Assembly (NCBI GenBank): GCA_947259375.1
Contig: CAMYLZ010000028.1
Coordinates: 1-64,000, forward strand
Length of the DNA stretch: 64,000 bases
DNA from: an uncultured Parvularculaceae bacterium
GTDB taxonomy: Bacteria > Pseudomonadota > Alphaproteobacteria > Caulobacterales > Parvularculaceae
Direction of reading: 5' to 3'
Below the pieces are notes generated by a model, which had not been told where the DNA came from, ran no database searches, and saw only the letters and a program-made list of their open reading frames with translations. Below are positions 8,401 to 17,013 of the stretch, in pieces (positions within the stretch are counted from its first letter, which is position 1; every line of letters starts with the position of its first letter). A program made the position numbers and the translations under genes.

Positions 8401-9798
8401 ATGCAGGACGATCTCGCCAGCCTTATCCGCAATACCGCCGCGCGCGTTCGCGCGCGCGATTTCATGTGGGCGGTCGGCATCAGCGCCGGCGTCTGCGCCG
8501 CGCTGATTGTCGCCGGCCTTGCGGACTGGCGGCTCGCCCTTGCCGGCTGGCTGGCCTTCATGGCGGCGCTTGCCGTGCGTTACCGCTTTTCGTCTGGCCG
8601 GGTCTGGGCCGCGCCGGTGCAGCGCATCATCGAAACGGAATTGCACGCGCAGGAAGCCGAGCTGGCGCGCTTGCGCATGGTGCAGGGGGTTGCGCGGGCC
8701 TTGCCTGAGCCGCTCTTTATTCTTGATGCGGACGGCCAGGTCGAGCACGCCAACCCGGCCGCACGCGACCTGGTGGGCCTGCCGGAAGCAACCGGGCGCC
8801 ATTTCGCCGCCGTCTTGCGCGCGCCAAGCGTTTACGAAGCGGCGGAAACGGTTCTTTCAAGCGGCGAGCCGACATCCGTTGAATTCACGACGCTGGGCGG
8901 CGTCGAGCGCACTTGCCGCGCTTATATTGCGCCGATCGACACCGCCGCCGACAAGCCTGAACAGAGCCGGCCAAGAGCGCTCGTCTTCATCCGTGACCTG
9001 ACGACAGAGCGGCGTCTCGAGCAAATGCGCGCCGATTTTATCGCCAGCGCCAGCCATGAATTGCGCACGCCGCTCGCATCGGTGCTGGGGTTTATCGAAA
9101 CCCTGCGCGGGCATGCGAAAGACGACCCGGAAGCGCAGGAGAAGTTCCTTTCGGTCATGCAGGCCCAAGCCGAACGCATGCAGCGCCTGGTTGCCGACCT
9201 GATGTCGCTGTCGCGCATCGAACTGAACGAACATGTGCCTCCGCGCGAAAGCGTGGACCTGTCCGACCTCGCATCCGATGTGATCGAAAGCCTAGCGCCG
9301 CTATTTGAATCGGCCGGCGCGATTATCGATTTCACGCATGAGGAAGGCGCCGACACCAAGATCCGCGCCGACCGCGACGAAGTCTTCCAGGCGATCCAGA
9401 ACCTCATTGACAATGCCGTCAAATATGGCGGCGATCCGGCGATGGTGAAGATCAGCGTCGGCCACGGCGCTGCGCCGACGCCGTTCTCCGACGGCGCGCC
9501 CGCCCACCGCGCCGGCGACAGCGCTCAACAGGTCGCCGCGCGCCTTGGCGTTTCGGTGGACGATCTTGTTTATGTGCAAGTGCGCGATTTTGGCCCCGGC
9601 ATCGAGCGGGCCGACCTGCCGCGCCTGACGGAGCGGTTTTATCGGGTGAATGTCGAACGCAGCCGCAAGAGCGGCGGCACCGGCCTTGGCCTCGCCATCG
9701 TCAAGCACATCGTCAATCGTCACAAGGGCGGTTTTCAGATCGAAAGTCGCCTGGCGGGCGGCGCGGCCTTCGCCTGCCACTTCAGGCATGCCGGCTAA
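8401..9798 (+). CDS. phoR: Phosphate regulon sensor histidine kinase PhoR
   Basis: A 465-residue membrane sensor kinase. Two adjacent hydrophobic segments (about residues 24-60) are followed by a PAS domain (about 95-200), a dimerisation/phosphoacceptor helix with H219 in SASHELRTPL, and an ATPase domain. That domain has the N box NLIDNAVKYGG (334-344), G1 DFGPG (396-400) and G2 GTGLGL (426-431). A roughly 35-residue Ala/Pro-rich insertion (354-388) lies between the N and G1 boxes and is longer than usual. It phosphorylates PhoB when phosphate is scarce. phoU and phoB follow, but pstSCAB genes are absent from this cluster. Confidence 0.9.
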   Translation: MQDDLASLIRNTAARVRARDFMWAVGISAGVCAALIVAGLADWRLALAGWLAFMAALAVRYRFSSGRVWAAPVQRIIETELHAQEAELARLRMVQGVARALPEPLFILDADGQVEHANPAARDLVGLPEATGRHFAAVLRAPSVYEAAETVLSSGEPTSVEFTTLGGVERTCRAYIAPIDTAADKPEQSRPRALVFIRDLTTERRLEQMRADFIASASHELRTPLASVLGFIETLRGHAKDDPEAQEKFLSVMQAQAERMQRLVADLMSLSRIELNEHVPPRESVDLSDLASDVIESLAPLFESAGAIIDFTHEEGADTKIRADRDEVFQAIQNLIDNAVKYGGDPAMVKISVGHGAAPTPFSDGAPAHRAGDSAQQVAARLGVSVDDLVYVQVRDFGPGIERADLPRLTERFYRVNVERSRKSGGTGLGLAIVKHIVNRHKGGFQIESRLAGGAAFACHFRHAG

Positions 9799-9849
9799 AA
9801 TATTTTACAGGCGCAAAATATGCGCCTATTGTCGCCGGCCAACGACCAG

Positions 9850-9867
9850 CCGACAAGAATTTGTCAC
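9850..9867 (+). promoter_or_regulatory. Possible Pho box upstream of phoU
   Basis: The bases CCGACAA-GAAT-TTGTCAC resemble two 7-bp direct repeats of the PhoB operator (CTGTCAT) with a 4-bp A/T-rich linker, 36 bp before the phoU start. The second half is good (TGTCAC) and the first is weak. Its position inside a phoR-phoU-phoB cluster makes autoregulation by PhoB plausible, but the match alone is not convincing. Confidence 0.3.
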
Positions 9868-9902
9868 AATAAAACGGCATGTAAGCGGTTTCTGGCACGA
9901 TA

Positions 9903-10658
9903 ATGACGAACAGGCGCACCCCGACCATGGCTACCGCAGCCCCGCAATCCTTTGACCACGCCCGCATCGCGCTTGAAACCGCGCTGTCACGCATGGCCGC
10001 GCAGGTCGAAAGCCAACTGGCCAAAGCGCTCACCGCCTTTGAACGCCGCGACCTGTCGGCGGCGGAAGCGATTATCGCCGGCGACGCGCGCATTGATGCT
10101 CTCGATAATGAAATCGAGTCCCAGGTCATGGAACTCCTGAAAAAGGGACCATTGGCGGAAGAGGCCCTGCGCGAAGTGATGACCATCGGCAAGCTGGCCG
10201 GCGAGCTCGAGCGCGTCGGCGACCTCGCCAAGAATGTCGCCAAACGCACACTGGTGGTCAGCCTTGAAGCGCCGGCGCGCCCGACCTCGGGCGTCGCGCG
10301 CATGGGCCGGGCGAGCTTGCGCCAGTTTTCCGATATCCTGAACGCCTATGCCGCGCGCAATCTCGACGCGGCGCGCGCGGTCTGGGGCGGGGATGACGAG
10401 CTCGACGAGCTGTATAATTCGGTTTTTGAAGAGATCCTGATGGCGATGATGCGAAAACCGGAGTCGGTCAACGCCTGCACGCATCTTGTTTTCACCGCAA
10501 AAAATTTCGAACGCGTCGGCGATCACGCCACCAATATCGCCGAAGCCCTGCATTATCTCATCACCGGCTCGCGGATCATGGAACCGAGACCGAAAGGCGA
10601 CAAGACCTCGACAACGATTGTCTCACCGCCTAAGCAGTCCGAGACCGCCAACGGGTAA
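9903..10658 (+). CDS. phoU: Phosphate signalling complex protein PhoU
   Basis: A 251-residue all-helical protein with two PhoU repeats. Each carries a metal-binding signature: ELERVGDLAKN in the first repeat and NFERVGDHATNIAE in the second. PhoU bridges the Pst transporter and PhoR, keeping the kinase quiet when phosphate is plentiful. A 15-residue basic N-terminal extension precedes the usual beginning, so an internal start at MATAAPQ is possible. It is separated from phoR by 104 bp and from phoB by 18 bp. Confidence 0.93.
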   Translation: MTNRRTPTMATAAPQSFDHARIALETALSRMAAQVESQLAKALTAFERRDLSAAEAIIAGDARIDALDNEIESQVMELLKKGPLAEEALREVMTIGKLAGELERVGDLAKNVAKRTLVVSLEAPARPTSGVARMGRASLRQFSDILNAYAARNLDAARAVWGGDDELDELYNSVFEEILMAMMRKPESVNACTHLVFTAKNFERVGDHATNIAEALHYLITGSRIMEPRPKGDKTSTTIVSPPKQSETANG

Positions 10659-10676
10659 AACACGGGATGAGACGAC

Positions 10677-11366
10677 ATGCCGGCGACGAAAGTCTTGATC
10701 GTCGAAGACGAGGACGCGCTTTCCACCATTCTGGAATATAATCTCGCCAAGGAGAAATTCGAGGTCGCGATTGCGGCCGACGGCGAGGACGGCCTGCTGA
10801 AAGTCGAAGAATTCGGACCGGATATCATCATTCTCGACTGGATGCTGCCAAAGGTTTCAGGAATCGAGATCTGCCGGCGCATCCGCTCCAAGCCGGAAAC
10901 CCGCAATATTCCGATCATCATGCTCACTGCGCGCGCCGAAGAGGCTGATCGCATTCGCGGACTTGAGACGGGCGCGGATGATTATCTCACCAAGCCGTTT
11001 TCCACGAATGAGCTGATCGCGCGCGTCAAGGCGATCTTGCGCCGTATCCGGCCGGGCCTCGCTGACGATATGGTGACGTTCGGCGAAATCAGCATCGACC
11101 GCGTTTCCCACAAGGTGACGCGCGGCGGCAAGGATATTCATCTCGGCCCCACGGAATTTCGGTTGCTCGATCACCTGATCCAGCATCCTGGCCGGGTTTT
11201 CTCGCGTGAGCAGCTGTTGAACGCCGTTTGGGGATCGGATGTGTTTGTCGAGGTGCGCACCGTCGACGTGCATATCGGCCGCCTGCGCAAGGCGCTGAAC
11301 AAGCACAAGCAAGGCGACGCCATTCGCACCGTACGCTCAGCCGGTTATGCGCTGGATGTCGAATAA
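10677..11366 (+). CDS. phoB: Phosphate regulon response regulator PhoB
   Basis: A 229-residue OmpR-family regulator: receiver domain at residues 1-120 with phosphoacceptor D54 (IIILDWMLPKVSG), acidic pocket E10/D11 and switch lysine in TKPF. A winged-helix DNA-binding domain follows at about 130-229 (PTEFRLLDHLIQHPGRVFSREQLL...RTVDVHIGRLRKAL). Phosphorylated PhoB activates the phosphate-starvation regulon. It is the last gene of the cluster and is closed by an intrinsic terminator at 11394-11424. Confidence 0.95.
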   Translation: MPATKVLIVEDEDALSTILEYNLAKEKFEVAIAADGEDGLLKVEEFGPDIIILDWMLPKVSGIEICRRIRSKPETRNIPIIMLTARAEEADRIRGLETGADDYLTKPFSTNELIARVKAILRRIRPGLADDMVTFGEISIDRVSHKVTRGGKDIHLGPTEFRLLDHLIQHPGRVFSREQLLNAVWGSDVFVEVRTVDVHIGRLRKALNKHKQGDAIRTVRSAGYALDVE

Positions 11367-11393
11367 AAGCAGCGCTTAATAATGACACGGAAT

Positions 11394-11424
11394 AAAAAAC
11401 CCGCCGTGAAAGGCGGGTTTTTTT
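11394..11424. terminator. Bidirectional intrinsic terminator between phoB and gcrA
   Basis: Stem CCCGCC (11400-11405), loop GTGAAA, stem GGCGGG (11412-11417), followed by seven T and preceded by six A. The A/T runs on both sides let it stop phoB transcripts rightward and gcrA transcripts leftward. Confidence 0.9.
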
Positions 11425-11454
11425 CGATCCTGCTTCGGTTATCAACCGGACGCT

Positions 11455-11961
11455 CTATCCCGCAGCCCGGCGGCGTTCGATCTGCGCAGCGGGACGGCGC
11501 ACATCGGTGCGCTCACGGCGCTGCGGCGGCTGGAACGCCATGCGCGCATGATGCGCGCAATAGGATTTGCCGACCACCGCAGGCTGGCCGCAAAAATGGA
11601 AATCATCACGGGCCGGATCGCCAATCGGCCATTTGCACATATTGTTCTTGATGGTGTTGACCGTCGTCTTGTCGCCGGAATCGAGAACCAGAGGCGTGAT
11701 CGCATCCGGCTCGGGAATGACGGAGCGGATTTCAGGTCGCGCGGGCTTTGCCGGCGCCGCCTCGCCTTTGCGTTCGGCCGCCGGGCCGCAGCCGCGTTGC
11801 GGTTTCGCCGGCGTGGCGCGTCCGGAAAGCCCCAGACGGTGCACTTTGCCAATCACGGCATTGCGCGTAACGCCGCCCATCTTGTTCGCAATCTGAGCGG
11901 CTGAAAGCCCCTCCGCCCACAAGGTTTTAAGAAGCTCTACCCGCTCATCCGTCCAAGCCAT
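11455..11961 (-). CDS. gcrA: Cell-cycle transcriptional regulator GcrA
   Basis: GcrA binds sigma70-RNA polymerase and activates promoters bearing CcrM-methylated GANTC sites. The canonical N-terminus MAWTDERVELLKTLWAEGLS is followed by a helix-turn-helix (AAQIANKMGGVTRNAVIGKVHRLGLSGR) and a linker. The C-terminal sigma-interacting region has the CKWPIGDP...FHFCG...SYCAHH motif, probably zinc-binding. The start at 11961 is chosen because AGGAGA lies 7 bp upstream and the family starts MxWTDERV; an ATG six codons earlier (11979) is also open. The gene marks the genome as one with CcrM/GcrA-type control. Confidence 0.93.
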   Translation of the reverse strand: MAWTDERVELLKTLWAEGLSAAQIANKMGGVTRNAVIGKVHRLGLSGRATPAKPQRGCGPAAERKGEAAPAKPARPEIRSVIPEPDAITPLVLDSGDKTTVNTIKNNMCKWPIGDPARDDFHFCGQPAVVGKSYCAHHARMAFQPPQRRERTDVRRPAAQIERRRAAG

Positions 11962-12025
11962 CTTGCTATCTCCTTGCATTGCTCCGGCTGCTCAACCGGG
12001 TCGCATCCGCCGCCATCATTGATTT

Positions 12026-12039
12026 CACAATATTTTGTG
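12026..12039. promoter_or_regulatory. Palindrome in the gcrA upstream region
   Basis: CACAA-TATT-TTGTG is a perfect 5-bp inverted repeat, nested in a larger imperfect TTTCAC...GTGAAA pair. It lies 65 bp upstream of the gcrA start and 180 bp upstream of the permease start. It could be an operator for either gene. No known binding protein is assigned. Confidence 0.35.
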
Positions 12040-12220
12040 TCGTGAAAAAACGCTGCTCCCTGAGCGCCTAAATATAGTATCCTAAAGAGGCGGAAACACA
12101 ACATGGCGCCCCACTATATTTTTGCCCACCACATGTTGATAAATCTTCATACTTGACGCCGGCGCCCTCCTGCCCCCACATCCCGTTGCATTGCAAAAAG
12201 CCTTGAAAAACGGATTTCAG

Positions 12221-13084
12221 ATGACCGTTACCGACACTTCGCGCAGCACCCAGGACCCTGCGCCGCGACCCATCACGGCCGGTTTCGGCGACCGGCGCTT
12301 CGGCGCGGTTAACTGGCTCGGGCTGTGGACGTTGTATGTGAAAGAAGTGCGCCGCTTTCTGAAAGTAATGTTTCAGACCGTGGTTGCGCCGGTAATCTCG
12401 ACGCTCCTGTTCCTGATTGTCTTTACACAGGCCTTCGGCAGCGCCCGTCCGGACGTCAATGGCGTGCCATTTGTCGCGTTTCTGGCGCCCGGCCTCATCA
12501 TGATGGCGGTGCTGACAAATTCCTTCACCAATTCATCATCGTCGCTGATCATCGCCAAGGTGCAGGGCTCGATTGTCGACGTCCTAATGCCGCCGCTTTC
12601 CTCGGCGGAGCTCGCTGTCGCCTTCATCGCCGGCGCCGCCACCAGGGGGCTGTTGGTCGGCTTTGTCACCGCCGTCACCTCTGCGGCGTTCATGGCGGCA
12701 ATCGGCGCGCCCATGCAGATCGCGTCGCTTTGGGCGGTCTTGTATTTCTCGATCATGGCCGCCGTTATCTTCGCCGCAATCGGCGCCATGGGCGGCATCT
12801 GGGCGGACAAATTCGACCAGATGGCGGCGGTGACGAATTTCGTCATCACGCCGCTGACATTCCTGTCCGGCACATTCTATTCCGTCGACAGATTGCCGGA
12901 ACCGTTCCGGTCGATCAGCCATTTCAACCCGGTCTATTATTTCATTGACGGTTTCCGCTCCGGTTTTACCGGCGTCGCCGAAGCCAGCATGGCGACCGGC
13001 ATGTCCGTGGCGCTGGTTTGCGCCGTTGTGTTTTCCGGCGCCTGCTACGCGATGCTACGTGCTGGATATAAGTTGAAAGAGTAA
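12221..13084 (+). CDS. ABC-2 type transporter permease
   Basis: A 287-residue membrane protein with about six transmembrane segments and the ABC-2 family core LAPGLIMMAVLTNSF and FVITPLTFLSGTFYSVDRLPEPF. The cytoplasmic N-terminus of about 40 residues leads into LYVKEVRRFLKV. Such permeases pair with a separate ATPase for export of polysaccharide, lipid or drug. No ATPase gene is adjacent, so this copy is an orphan within the window. The ATG at 12221 is preferred over a TTG at 12191. The gene is 15 bp upstream of hslO and probably co-transcribed. Confidence 0.82.
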   Translation: MTVTDTSRSTQDPAPRPITAGFGDRRFGAVNWLGLWTLYVKEVRRFLKVMFQTVVAPVISTLLFLIVFTQAFGSARPDVNGVPFVAFLAPGLIMMAVLTNSFTNSSSSLIIAKVQGSIVDVLMPPLSSAELAVAFIAGAATRGLLVGFVTAVTSAAFMAAIGAPMQIASLWAVLYFSIMAAVIFAAIGAMGGIWADKFDQMAAVTNFVITPLTFLSGTFYSVDRLPEPFRSISHFNPVYYFIDGFRSGFTGVAEASMATGMSVALVCAVVFSGACYAMLRAGYKLKE

Positions 13085-13099
13085 GTTACGAGCCGCAAC

Positions 13100-14062
13100 A
13101 TGACAGAACTGACCCTTAACGCCGACGACGCCATCCTGCCGTTCCAGGTCGCCAATACGGCCGTGCGCGGACGCGTGGTCCGGCTTGGCGGCTCGATTGA
13201 CGAGATCCTCGGCACACATGATTTCCCCGATCAGGTCGCTGAACTCCTGGGCGAAGCGGTCGCGCTCGTCGCCATGATGGGCGCATCGCTGAAATTCGAC
13301 GGCAAGCTGATCTTTCAGGCGCAAGGCGACGGTCCGGTGCCGATGATCGTCACCGACTATTCCGCCGGCGGCGCAGTGCGCGCCACCGCAAAACTCAGCG
13401 GCGGCGGCGTCAATGACGCAACCCGCGGCGCGCGCGCGCTCCTGGGCAAGGGCGCGATCGTCCTGACCATTGATCAAGGGGCCGATATGGAGCGCTATCA
13501 AGGCATCACGCCGATCGAAGGGGCGAGCCTCGCCGAGGCCGCCATCGCTTATTTCGACCAGTCCGAACAGATCCCCACCGCGATCAAACTCGCTGTCGGC
13601 CGCATTCAGGAGCCGGGCGGCGCCGAGACCTGGCGCGCCGGGGGCCTGATGGCGCAATTCGTGCCGAGCGAAGGCGGTGCACGCGAACGCGGCGAGGCCG
13701 TCCTGCAATCGGAAAATGACCGCGAGGCCTGGGACCGGGCGGCGGCGTTTGTGGAAACCACGCAAGATGACGAATTGCTCGACCCCTCGATCAGCGCGGA
13801 AACGCTGCTCTACCGCCTGTTCCACGAAGACGGCGTCAAGGTGTTCGACCCGCAGCCGGTGCGCGCCGATTGCAGTTGCAACCGCGACAAGATCAGCGCC
13901 GTCCTGTCGCGCTACACCGCTGACGATCTCGGCGACATGGTAGAAGACGGCGCGATCACGGTCACTTGCGAATTCTGCCGGACCGATTACCGTTTCGCCC
14001 CAGACGGCGGGCCCGAACGGGCCGGATCCGAAGAGGGCGCCCATGAAGAAAAGCCGGTATAA
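13100..14062 (+). CDS. hslO: Redox-regulated chaperone Hsp33
   Basis: Hsp33 is a holdase activated by oxidation of a zinc-bound cysteine centre at its C-terminus. The 320-residue protein has the CxC...CxxC pattern as C258-x-C260 and C290-x2-C293 (ADCSCNRD and TCEFCRTDY). The N-terminal substrate-binding domain includes FDGKLIFQAQGDGP. It ends in an acidic tail. Its last 20 bp overlap the ppk2 gene in another frame, suggesting coupled expression of two protein-protection functions. Confidence 0.93.
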   Translation: MTELTLNADDAILPFQVANTAVRGRVVRLGGSIDEILGTHDFPDQVAELLGEAVALVAMMGASLKFDGKLIFQAQGDGPVPMIVTDYSAGGAVRATAKLSGGGVNDATRGARALLGKGAIVLTIDQGADMERYQGITPIEGASLAEAAIAYFDQSEQIPTAIKLAVGRIQEPGGAETWRAGGLMAQFVPSEGGARERGEAVLQSENDREAWDRAAAFVETTQDDELLDPSISAETLLYRLFHEDGVKVFDPQPVRADCSCNRDKISAVLSRYTADDLGDMVEDGAITVTCEFCRTDYRFAPDGGPERAGSEEGAHEEKPV

Positions 14063-14831
14063 AAAAGAACTCGAAACGCTCGAATTCGAGCTTGCGAAAT
14101 TGCAGGAGACAGTTTCGCGAAGGGGCTTGAAGCTCGCCATTATATTCGAGGGGCGCGATGCATCCGGCAAAGGCGGCGCCATCAAGACCATCCTGAGGCG
14201 GATGAATGCGCGCATCTGGCGCATCGCCGCCTTGCCCAAACCGTCCGACCGCGAACGCACGCAGTGGTATTTCGAACGCTATGTGAAACACCTGCCGGCG
14301 GGCGGCGAAATCGTCCTGTTCGACCGCTCATGGTACAATCGCGCGGTTGTCGAACCCGTGATGGGGTTTTGCAGCGAGGAAGAATACGAGACCTTCATGC
14401 GCGAAGCGCCGCGATTTGAGGAAATGCTCCTTGATAGCGGCATGATCTTGCTGAAATTCTGGATCCACGTCTCCGTTGAGGAACAAGAAGCGCGGTTCCA
14501 GGACCGCGCCAATGATCCGCGCAAACGCTGGAAATTGTCGCCGATCGACCTTGAAGCGCGCGACCGGTGGGTTGCGTTCACTCGCCATCGCGACGCCATG
14601 TTCGCACGCACCGGCACGAAAGCCGCGCCGTGGCTGGTGGTCGACGGCAATGACAAGGAAAAAGCGCGCCTCAACATTATCCGCGCGATCCTCGATCGCG
14701 TGCCATATGAATTCAATGAAGACGCCTTCCGGCCAGTCAAACTGCCGCCGCGCCCGACAATCAAGAACGGCGACTACAAGGAGCCGGCGTTGAAAGACCT
14801 CAATTGCATCAAGGATTATTATGCGGATTAG
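14043..14831 (+). CDS. ppk2: Polyphosphate kinase 2 family protein
   Basis: A 262-residue PPK2-class kinase that transfers phosphate between polyphosphate and nucleotides. The Walker A motif EGRDASGKGG (with D39), lid-region RRMNAR and Walker B LFDRSWYNR (D94) are intact. The single-domain length fits class I or II PPK2. The ATG at 14043 lies within hslO, 20 bp before its stop. The 3' end overlaps the convergent glycosyltransferase by 4 bp. Whether it favours ADP or GDP, and which direction it runs, cannot be read from sequence. Confidence 0.9.
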   Translation: MKKSRYKKELETLEFELAKLQETVSRRGLKLAIIFEGRDASGKGGAIKTILRRMNARIWRIAALPKPSDRERTQWYFERYVKHLPAGGEIVLFDRSWYNRAVVEPVMGFCSEEEYETFMREAPRFEEMLLDSGMILLKFWIHVSVEEQEARFQDRANDPRKRWKLSPIDLEARDRWVAFTRHRDAMFARTGTKAAPWLVVDGNDKEKARLNIIRAILDRVPYEFNEDAFRPVKLPPRPTIKNGDYKEPALKDLNCIKDYYAD

Positions 14832-15589
14832 GCCTTGTTGACCTCTTCCCACATTTTCACATCCCGCAGCCAGCGCCCGACGCCATACATCAGCGCCAGC
14901 GCCACGCCATAAACGCCGCCGCGGAAATACTGGTCCGAGAAATAACGCTTGGCGAAATAGAACGGCAGCCCGAACACGATCCGCATCGCGAGATATGGTT
15001 TTGATTTCAGCGGCGCCGGGATCGAGGAATTGCGGTTGAGCTTTTCCATCAAATGCCCGGCGTCGGTGAAGGCAAAATGCAATAGCCGCGCGCGCATATG
15101 GCCGATCTCGATGTCTTTCGGCAGTCGAAACTGGTCCCAGCCATCATGATCAGGCGCGCGGACGATGCGCCGGTCATAGACCTTATGACGCGTCTGATTG
15201 CCGAAATTTTTCCATGGCTTGCCGATTGGCGGAACCAGCGCCAGCATGGTGCGATAGATTTTTTTCGGCGGCGCCCCGTCAGCGAACAGGGCTTCCAGCT
15301 CATCGGCGAATTCTTGCGTAACGACCTCATCCGCATCGAGATCAAGCATCCAGTCATACAGGCATGCATCTTCGGCGATGCGCTTTTGCCGGCCCCAACC
15401 CATCCATTCATGCTCGATGACGCGCGCGCCGGCGGCCCGGGCCAGCGCGACCGTTTGATCGGTCGAACCTGAATCGACGACCACCACTTCGCGCGCCGCC
15501 AGCAGCGCCGCCCGCACCACATCGGCGATCATGCGTTCTTCATTCACTGTACGAATGATGGCGGAAACAGGCGGGCGCGTATCGGTCAT
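14828..15589 (-). CDS. Family 2 glycosyltransferase, WaaE/KdtX-like
   Basis: A 253-residue GT-A fold enzyme. The N-terminus PVSAIIRTVNEERMIADV is followed by the nucleotide-sugar motif VVVDSGSTDQT and the metal-binding DLDADEVV (DxD type). The C-terminal part has a hydrophobic segment (residues about 209-243) near the membrane. The architecture matches WaaE-like beta-1,4-glucosyltransferases that decorate the lipopolysaccharide core, but the acceptor is not known here. It is 8 bp downstream of the RamB-type regulator. Confidence 0.82.
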   Translation of the reverse strand: MTDTRPPVSAIIRTVNEERMIADVVRAALLAAREVVVVDSGSTDQTVALARAAGARVIEHEWMGWGRQKRIAEDACLYDWMLDLDADEVVTQEFADELEALFADGAPPKKIYRTMLALVPPIGKPWKNFGNQTRHKVYDRRIVRAPDHDGWDQFRLPKDIEIGHMRARLLHFAFTDAGHLMEKLNRNSSIPAPLKSKPYLAMRIVFGLPFYFAKRYFSDQYFRGGVYGVALALMYGVGRWLRDVKMWEEVNKA

Positions 15590-15597
15590 GGGCTCTC

Positions 15598-17013
15598 TCA
15601 GTCAAAGGCAAAGCTAAAGGGCGTCGCGAGGCGGCGATGCTCGTCGATAATCAGCCGGCGCTCAAGCGGCGGATGCGCGCGGGCGGCGCAGGCCGGGCGC
15701 GAACATAGCCGGCAAGTGACGCCGATTTCCGCTCGCGCGGCCGCGTCGGGGTCGATCCCTTGCGCGTAGACCAGCCTGTCTGCATGCTTCAGTTCGCAGC
15801 CAAGCGCCACGGCCCGCTCGGCGGACGGCGCGCCGAACCCGCCGGCGCCGCCATGGACGGTGCGCGCGATCGAAAAATACGCATCCCCATCCGGCAATTG
15901 CGCGATCTGCGTGACCGTCTTGCGCGGCGTACGGAACGCTTCATGAATGTTCCAGACCGGACAGGACCCGCCATATCGGGCGAAGGGAAAGACGCCGCCG
16001 GAAAACCGTTTCGAGACATTGCCGGCCGCATCAAACCGCAAAAAGAAAAACGGGACGCCCTCCGCGCCCGGCCGCTGCAGGGTCGTAAGGCGGTGACAGA
16101 CCTGCTCGAAACTCGCGCCGAAACGCCGTCCCAACGCCTCAACATCATATTTCAATTCCTCTGCTGACTGAAGAAATCGGCGATAAGGAAAAATGATCGC
16201 GCCGGCGTAGTAGTTGGCGAGCGCCGCGCGCGCCAACCGGCGCCCTGCATCGCTTTCGAACGAAGCTTTGTTGACGATCGCATCAAGCGCATCGCGCGCC
16301 TCAATCAAGGCAAGTTGCAGCGCCGCTTGGAAAACGCGGCTCGCCTGGTCCAGCGCCTCGGAGATCATCAACTGGCGGCGATGCCGGTCATGCCGGCGAT
16401 AAGCGCCAACCATGATGTCCGCGGGCAATATGCGCAGCTTAAGCCCATGGCGCTTTTCAAACCGCTCCGCCAGCGCCTCCATGAGACCGGTTTTAGCGGC
16501 GGCGAGTGCGGCGGCCGTCTCCTCGCCGGCCTCGTCAAGCGCCGGAAAATAATTGCGGGCCTCGGCGATGAAGTCGCGCGCCTCCTCGACCGGGTCCGCC
16601 TTGGCGCCCGCGCCGCCCGCCGCCCGCGCCTCGAGCGTCGCGGCTGTTGCCGACCGATAGGCGCCGTAAAGCGCGGCCACCGCTTCGCCCATGGCCGGGT
16701 TGGCGGACAGCAGGTCGCGCACATCCTCCTTGCCGAGCGACAGATCCTGAAAAATCGGATCGACCAGCATCGCCTCAAGCTGCGCGAAAGTCTCGTCTTC
16801 GCCGCTGGCGAAAGCGCCAAGGTCAAGGCCGTAGGTTTCCGCAAGGCGCAATAGCAGCTCGGCCGGCAAGGGCCGTTGGTTCCGCTCGATTAACGTGATG
16901 TAGGAAGGCGAGACGTCGAGCTCGGCGGCCATTTGCGCCTGCGTCAAGCCAAGCCCGCGCCGGATGCGGCGGATGCGCGGGCCCACATAGAGCGGTCGGG
17001 AATCGCGCGCCAT
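15598..17013 (-). CDS. XRE-family regulator, RamB/ScfR type with degenerate IrrE-like domain
   Basis: A 471-residue regulator with an N-terminal helix-turn-helix (GPRIRRIRRGLGLTQAQMAA...SPSYITLIERNQRPL, residues 11-50). A long central region related to ImmA/IrrE peptidases follows, then the DUF2083 C-terminus with cysteines in TCRLCSRPACAAR. The peptidase-like region lacks a recognisable HExxH motif, as is usual for the RamB group. Homologues sense acyl-CoA or acetate status and control glyoxylate-cycle or propionate genes. It is divergent from aceA, so isocitrate lyase is its most likely target. Confidence 0.85.
   Translation of the reverse strand: MARDSRPLYVGPRIRRIRRGLGLTQAQMAAELDVSPSYITLIERNQRPLPAELLLRLAETYGLDLGAFASGEDETFAQLEAMLVDPIFQDLSLGKEDVRDLLSANPAMGEAVAALYGAYRSATAATLEARAAGGAGAKADPVEEARDFIAEARNYFPALDEAGEETAAALAAAKTGLMEALAERFEKRHGLKLRILPADIMVGAYRRHDRHRRQLMISEALDQASRVFQAALQLALIEARDALDAIVNKASFESDAGRRLARAALANYYAGAIIFPYRRFLQSAEELKYDVEALGRRFGASFEQVCHRLTTLQRPGAEGVPFFFLRFDAAGNVSKRFSGGVFPFARYGGSCPVWNIHEAFRTPRKTVTQIAQLPDGDAYFSIARTVHGGAGGFGAPSAERAVALGCELKHADRLVYAQGIDPDAAARAEIGVTCRLCSRPACAARAHPPLERRLIIDEHRRLATPFSFAFD

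Noticed and set aside
12103-12156. A 17-residue peptide frame (MAPHYIFAHHMLINLHT) before the ABC permease, with several His codons
   Set aside because: It looks at first like a histidine leader peptide, but no his genes follow, the ribosome site is poorly placed and no attenuator hairpin was found.
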